Source: Helichrysum umbraculigerum
Lineage: Eukaryota > Streptophyta > Magnoliopsida > Asterales > Asteraceae
Direction of reading: 5' to 3'
DNA: 64,000 nt
Assembly (NCBI GenBank): GCA_949592205.1
Contig: CATIUR010000001.1
Location: forward strand, 239,524,750-239,588,749
The position numbers were made by a program, and so were the translations under genes. How positions within the stretch are numbered: position 1 is the stretch's first letter; every line of letters begins with the position of its first letter. The notes under the pieces are model-generated. The model did not search any database and was not told where the DNA came from. It saw nothing but the letters and a program-made list of their open reading frames with translations. Below, piece by piece: positions 60,151-64,000 of the stretch.

Positions 60151-62950
60151 TCATGCAACAGTGACTCCTACTCCTGTTCCTTGGCACACATCGCAATTTG
60201 TATGACCATGGCCTTCACAATATGGGCATTTCGTGTCTTCGCCTACCCATTCCAAAAACTGCACCAAAACCCAAAGTTTAACTTTAAAGAGTTCCGGAAA
60301 TAGTGCTTTAAGATGACCATAATACCATACCTAAGAAGAAAAACTTTGCCTAAATCTGATTGGGTAAATAAATTGGATAAATAGCATATGTTATCAAAAT
60401 GACCTATATTGAATTAAGGCTAAATTCCGTATGCTATGTTTCTATGATGGGTTAAAATATGAAAAATGTTGCTAAAATTGGTTTAGAAATGAGAATAATG
60501 GTTAAAAAACTAAATGTTTGTTCATAGGATTGGAACTATAAAAGGATGTTACTTTATTATAATCGGTAACATGTAAAGTATCTTGCTATTTTAATCAATT
60601 AACAGTAGCTTATTGGGTACTAAATGGTTCAAATAGTATGCTAACCTGTGGCTCTATGTTTGGCTCACCAGTTCCATCACATTCTGCAACAAATCAAACT
60701 AGCTTGTTAGATGATCATGAATATAAAGAAACAACACTCAATGAAATTAGTCAACGGTGTTTGGATGTATGTTTATTATATAGCAATCTGAAGTTGCAAT
60801 AGAAGCAATTTTGATACTGATTTTATGATCATTTAAGGTGAAAATAATCTGATTTGGACAAGTATGTAAGAAATTGCTACAAGAAAACTTACTATTAAGA
60901 TTTATGTAATCACCATTTACCAGCATATCAATAACTATAAGTATATAATTGATTAATTATAGAATTTGACATTATAAGTAGCAATATCGAATTGGACAGA
61001 ACTGTTGTAAGTGTAACATATGTTAAGAACAGGAAGTCAGGAACAAAAGAACAGCACCTAAGCACAACAATCGGCCTTCCCCACGACATGTAATGCACTT
61101 TGTTGTCACAACACCTTTGCTATCCGTTTGAGTTTGACTATTCCGATTTTTCAGCCTGGAGGAGTCTTCATATCTATTTTCTCCTAGAAGATAGACACGA
61201 TTATCAGACACATAGGCTTCTGGATCTTCTTTCACAGTTTCAGAAGGAATATCTGGTATTTTTGTTACAAAAGTCGCAGCAACTCCATTTCCACCCTCCT
61301 AAAACAGCAAATAAAACATCGCATTAGCCTTTAGGTATTTCTTAGAGGTGGCGCTTTCGACCTGAGTATCTACAAATGGGTCGATTTAAGTTACATATGA
61401 TCTCTCCTCTCTAACAAATGAAATGGGTTCTGCTGAAATTGTTGGCTGAAAAGAAGCCAGTCAATTGAGTTGAATGGGTCAAACAGGTTAAAAGTCATCT
61501 GAAATTTGTACAAAATAAAACCTTAAAACTAGCTCTACTAAAAGTAAATTCAACCCATTAAACATTTCAATAATAAATAAAAAAATTATGCTTAAAATAA
61601 ATGTGGGCCTACCCAACACGACCCGTTTGACCGGTACAGAAGTTTACACATTCTGACCCGTTGCCCAACCAGCTTGTGACCATTCATTTTGCCACCATTA
61701 GTATATCTAGATTGCGGTACTATCAAGTTTCAAGATTTGTTCTAACCTTGGAACCAGAAGTCTCGTCTTGTTGATCCCCTAATAATCTTTCAAGAAGCTC
61801 AACTGTCATCACTCCAGTTTCAGGCACACCTATGGAAGACTATAGAGCACAAATCACACAATTAAACTAATGCACTAATAAAATAGTAACGACAACAGAG
61901 GTGTAAGAAACGACATATATCTACACCCCCTGCCCCCATTTTTGGTGCAAAAAAAATGAGTAACGGCTCACCTGCCATGTTTTAACAGCTCTCTCGGTAC
62001 CAGTTGAGAAGCTAGAAAACTCCTCATCTTCCTCACCACAATAAAATCCTTGTTTTAGCAATGCCTCCTATCAACAGATTAACCAACATCAATAACAATC
62101 AACTCAAACGATCGATATTATTAATAAAATGGGTATTTGGGTCACCCCCGCTTCATATTTCAATGGAGCACGACCGAACCCTCCATCACATATATCACAA
62201 CGTCCGAGCCGAAACGCGACAGGATTCGAACTCATGACCTCTAGGAAGTCATGGGTTGCCCTTACCACTTAGGTTATTTAGTCATTGGTATCGATATTAT
62301 TAACATTCATTCATATTGAAAAAATATGAAATCAAACAAACCTGCAGCATTTGAACCTGATCACCTTCTGATCCAACTCTCAACATTGTCATACTCTTCT
62401 TCTTCTTCTTCACTTCCTTATCCACCTTTACTTCTTCCGAAACCGTAACCACTTCTTTAACCACTTCTTCAATATCCTCAACCGCGGCCGCAACTTCCTC
62501 AATCGCAGCAGCTTCAACGACTAACGGTGAAGCACTCGATCCACTCTCAGCAATCTGACTCACTTCTTTCTTCAACACATGTAACAAATTCGTCACATTC
62601 GTAACAGAATTATTACTTTCATGTCTCACTTCTTCAAGTTGTTGTTTCAAACTGTTAATTTCGTTTAAAAGTAATTCTTTCTCATTCTCCCACCTTCTTT
62701 GTTCTCGTATCCATCTTTGCTCTTCTCGTAACCACCGTTGTTCTTCTCGTAGCCATCGATTCTCTTCTCGTTCGTAACTCGAACTATTGTTGTTGAATGT
62801 GAAGCAAATTTGAGATTTTGAAAGTGATATAGAATTGTGTTTTGTGAAAGTAAAGATATTATTGTTGTTGTTATTGAATGGTGAAGGTATTGATTTGTGC
62901 CATGAATATTGAAGAGTGTTGAAGCTTATTAATGGAGTAGAAGATGACAT
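60151..62950 (-). CDS. PTAC5: Plastid transcriptionally active chromosome protein 5 (pTAC5)-like
   Basis: Six exons on the minus strand: 62950-62342, 62067-61972, 61839-61747, 61298-61058, 60683-60646, 60258-60151; about 394 aa. Domains: Ser/Asn-rich transit-peptide-like N-terminus (1-58); a coiled coil with repeated RWLREEQ (~60-115); an Ala/Val/Glu-rich linker; a peptidoglycan-binding-like fold (LRVGSEGDQVQMLQ to VELLERLLG, ~190-255); and a DnaJ-type zinc finger with four CxxCxGxG motifs (CITCRGEG, CLECDGTG, CPYCEGHG, CDVCQGTG; ~334-385) ending at TGA. In Arabidopsis the homologue is in the plastid transcription complex and has disulfide-isomerase activity. The start is the ATG at 62950 (MSSSTPLISF), since only GTG is available upstream. 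All splice sites are GT-AG. Confidence 0.85.
61343..61700. mobile_element. hAT-like MITE in pTAC5 intron 3
   Basis: Ends TAGAGGTGGC and GCCACCATTA, flanked by the 8-mers GTATTTCT (61335-61342) and GTATATCT (61701-61708), 7 of 8 matching. GGGTCAAA and ACCCGTTTGACC motifs inside match the RPB1 intron copies. Confidence 0.7.
62125..62289 (-). mobile_element. tRNA-derived SINE in pTAC5 intron 1
   Basis: On the minus strand AAGTGGTAAGGGCA (A box) and GAGTTCGAATCC (B box), then GTTTCGGCTCGGACGTTGTG and TTCGGTCGTGCTCCATTGAA as in the RPB1 copy. It lacks about 110 internal bases of that copy. The 14-bp duplication ATCGATATTATTAA flanks it (62111-62124, 62290-62303). Confidence 0.85.
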
Positions 62951-63901
62951 ATGAGCTTTTGAAGAAATTAACACAGGTGAATTGCAGACAGAAAGTTGGG
63001 TTTTTTTGTTGTTTTTTTAAAGATTTTTTGGTGATGAGTTTAAAGCCACACGACAGATATAGATTGTTTTGGATGGGATGGGAAGCTAATGTGCACCAAA
63101 TACTGCCTTTACTAAAATGCGCATTTGAGGTATTTTTTACGATTCAAATTTTTACTGCTTACGTTATTTATAATGCTTTTTATTTGCAGAAGACATATAC
63201 TTGAGATAAATTTGTTAATAATCACTAGTACTTGTTATATACAAACTAGTTTTCCCTATTCAGGTTACTCAGAGAGGCAGCGAATATGTGTAATTGTTTC
63301 CAACCCTTTTTCTAACTACCCTAAGATGTGCACAAAGTGAGATTCAAACCTGCAACTTATTGTGAGAATATCATGACAACCAACTGCCGGCCATCTTGGT
63401 AATTGCTAACCAGTTAATATATATGTATATGGAGGCAGACATTTCATTTAAAGGTATGGATTTTGAGGTTACAATATAGTTATTTATTTAATATCTATAA
63501 ATAAATTCAATTAACATTATCAACATTTCAAGTTTAACACTAAACCAACTAGAGTTACATACTTGAACGCCATTGACGTTTATTTCGAAATCTAGACATC
63601 TTATTTTTCAAAACTTTGCATACAAAAGACAGGCTTCTTCACAACTTCCACCGCATAACAAACACTGATATCTGCCTCTCTTACCTCTCCACCATTACAA
63701 ATACAGAAACATGAGTCGATCACAAAATGGTTGCTATCTGCTATGTACCCTCTAGTTATCAAGCGTCAAACACGTGATGAATCAAGCAACGGAATGAGAC
63801 AAGTTCAACATATAAATGCAGCTAGTAAAAAATGATCGTCTGAAGGAGAAAATATGAATCAGAAGATGATTCCTCTTCTGGCAGTTTGGTAGATCGACTT
63901 A
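62951..63901 (-). other. pTAC5 upstream region and 3' flank of a further gene
   Basis: pTAC5 5'UTR and promoter close to 62951; no clear TATA box identified. The right part may be the 3'UTR of the gene whose last exon is at 63902. Confidence 0.45.
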
Positions 63902-63970
63902 TTAGTCAAGCTTGACATTAGAATAGAGAAGGGTATCCCTTGTGAGTGGCATGTTCATGAGGAAGTGTAT
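63902..63970 (-). CDS. Possible last exon of an unidentified minus-strand gene
   Basis: On the minus strand a T-rich tract ending TTTTTTTGCAG is a strong acceptor at 63971. It is followed by an open stretch ending MNMPLTRDTLLYSNVKLD and TAA at 63902. Only about 22 codons; the rest is beyond the right edge. I do not recognise the C-terminus. Confidence 0.35.
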   Translation of the reverse strand: MHFLMNMPLTRDTLLYSNVKLD

Positions 63971-64000
63971 CTGCAAAAAAAAAAAAAATAATAAATAAAC

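Overview
The window is nuclear DNA from a flowering plant, probably an asterid and possibly a daisy-family (Asteraceae) species. The genes have spliced plant architecture, the gaps are AT-rich, and about two thirds of the sequence is nested LTR retrotransposons, solo LTRs and small DNA transposons. The family assignment rests on LTR style and is only a suggestion.

Layout. 1-9.5 kb: the 3' half of an Athila-type Ty3/gypsy element on the plus strand, with two unrecognised ORFs, a broken ATHILA ORF1-like gene, a long 3' untranslated region and a 3' LTR. 9.5-11.4 kb: the right part of another LTR, probably cut by the Athila insertion. 11.6-27.9 kb: a decayed minus-strand Tekay/Del-type chromovirus. 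Its gag-pol lies at 14.6-19.0 kb and its LTR copies at about 11.6-14.6 and 26.2-27.9 kb. Its 5' side is fused to an LTR with primer-binding site from a second family, and a solo LTR sits in the leader. 28.7-31.6 kb: another solo LTR. 32.2-33.4 kb: two Mutator-type MITEs with 9-bp target duplications. 33.5-42.1 kb: an 11-exon gene for the largest subunit of RNA polymerase II (RPB1), complete except for a CTD truncated by a frameshift. 42-50 kb: AT-rich tandem duplications, a solo LTR and a Harbinger deletion derivative. 50.4-50.7 kb: a relic of pTAC5 exons 2-3. 51.2-56.0 kb: intronless-CDS SF3B1 on the minus strand. 56.4-59.7 kb: a small LTR element with exact target duplication and a nested solo LTR. 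60.1-63.0 kb: a six-exon pTAC5 gene on the minus strand. Right edge: the possible last exon of another minus-strand gene.

Host genes. The three recognisable host genes serve gene expression: nuclear transcription (RPB1), branch-site recognition in splicing (SF3B1), and plastid transcription or redox folding (pTAC5). They are independent genes, not an operon. Their introns carry young-looking SINEs and hAT-like MITEs.

Main unexplained signal. The LTRs of at least six families carry clusters of short inverted repeats in mid-LTR. The primary sequences are unrelated, and stems are sometimes kept by paired changes. The clearest array (10545-10870) has twelve units with a near-constant 7-nt loop and varying stems. 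Seven LTRs also share a splice-donor-like GGTGAGT, and in all of them an inverted repeat follows it, 21-38 nt away in five. This resembles the structured leader of a retrovirus.
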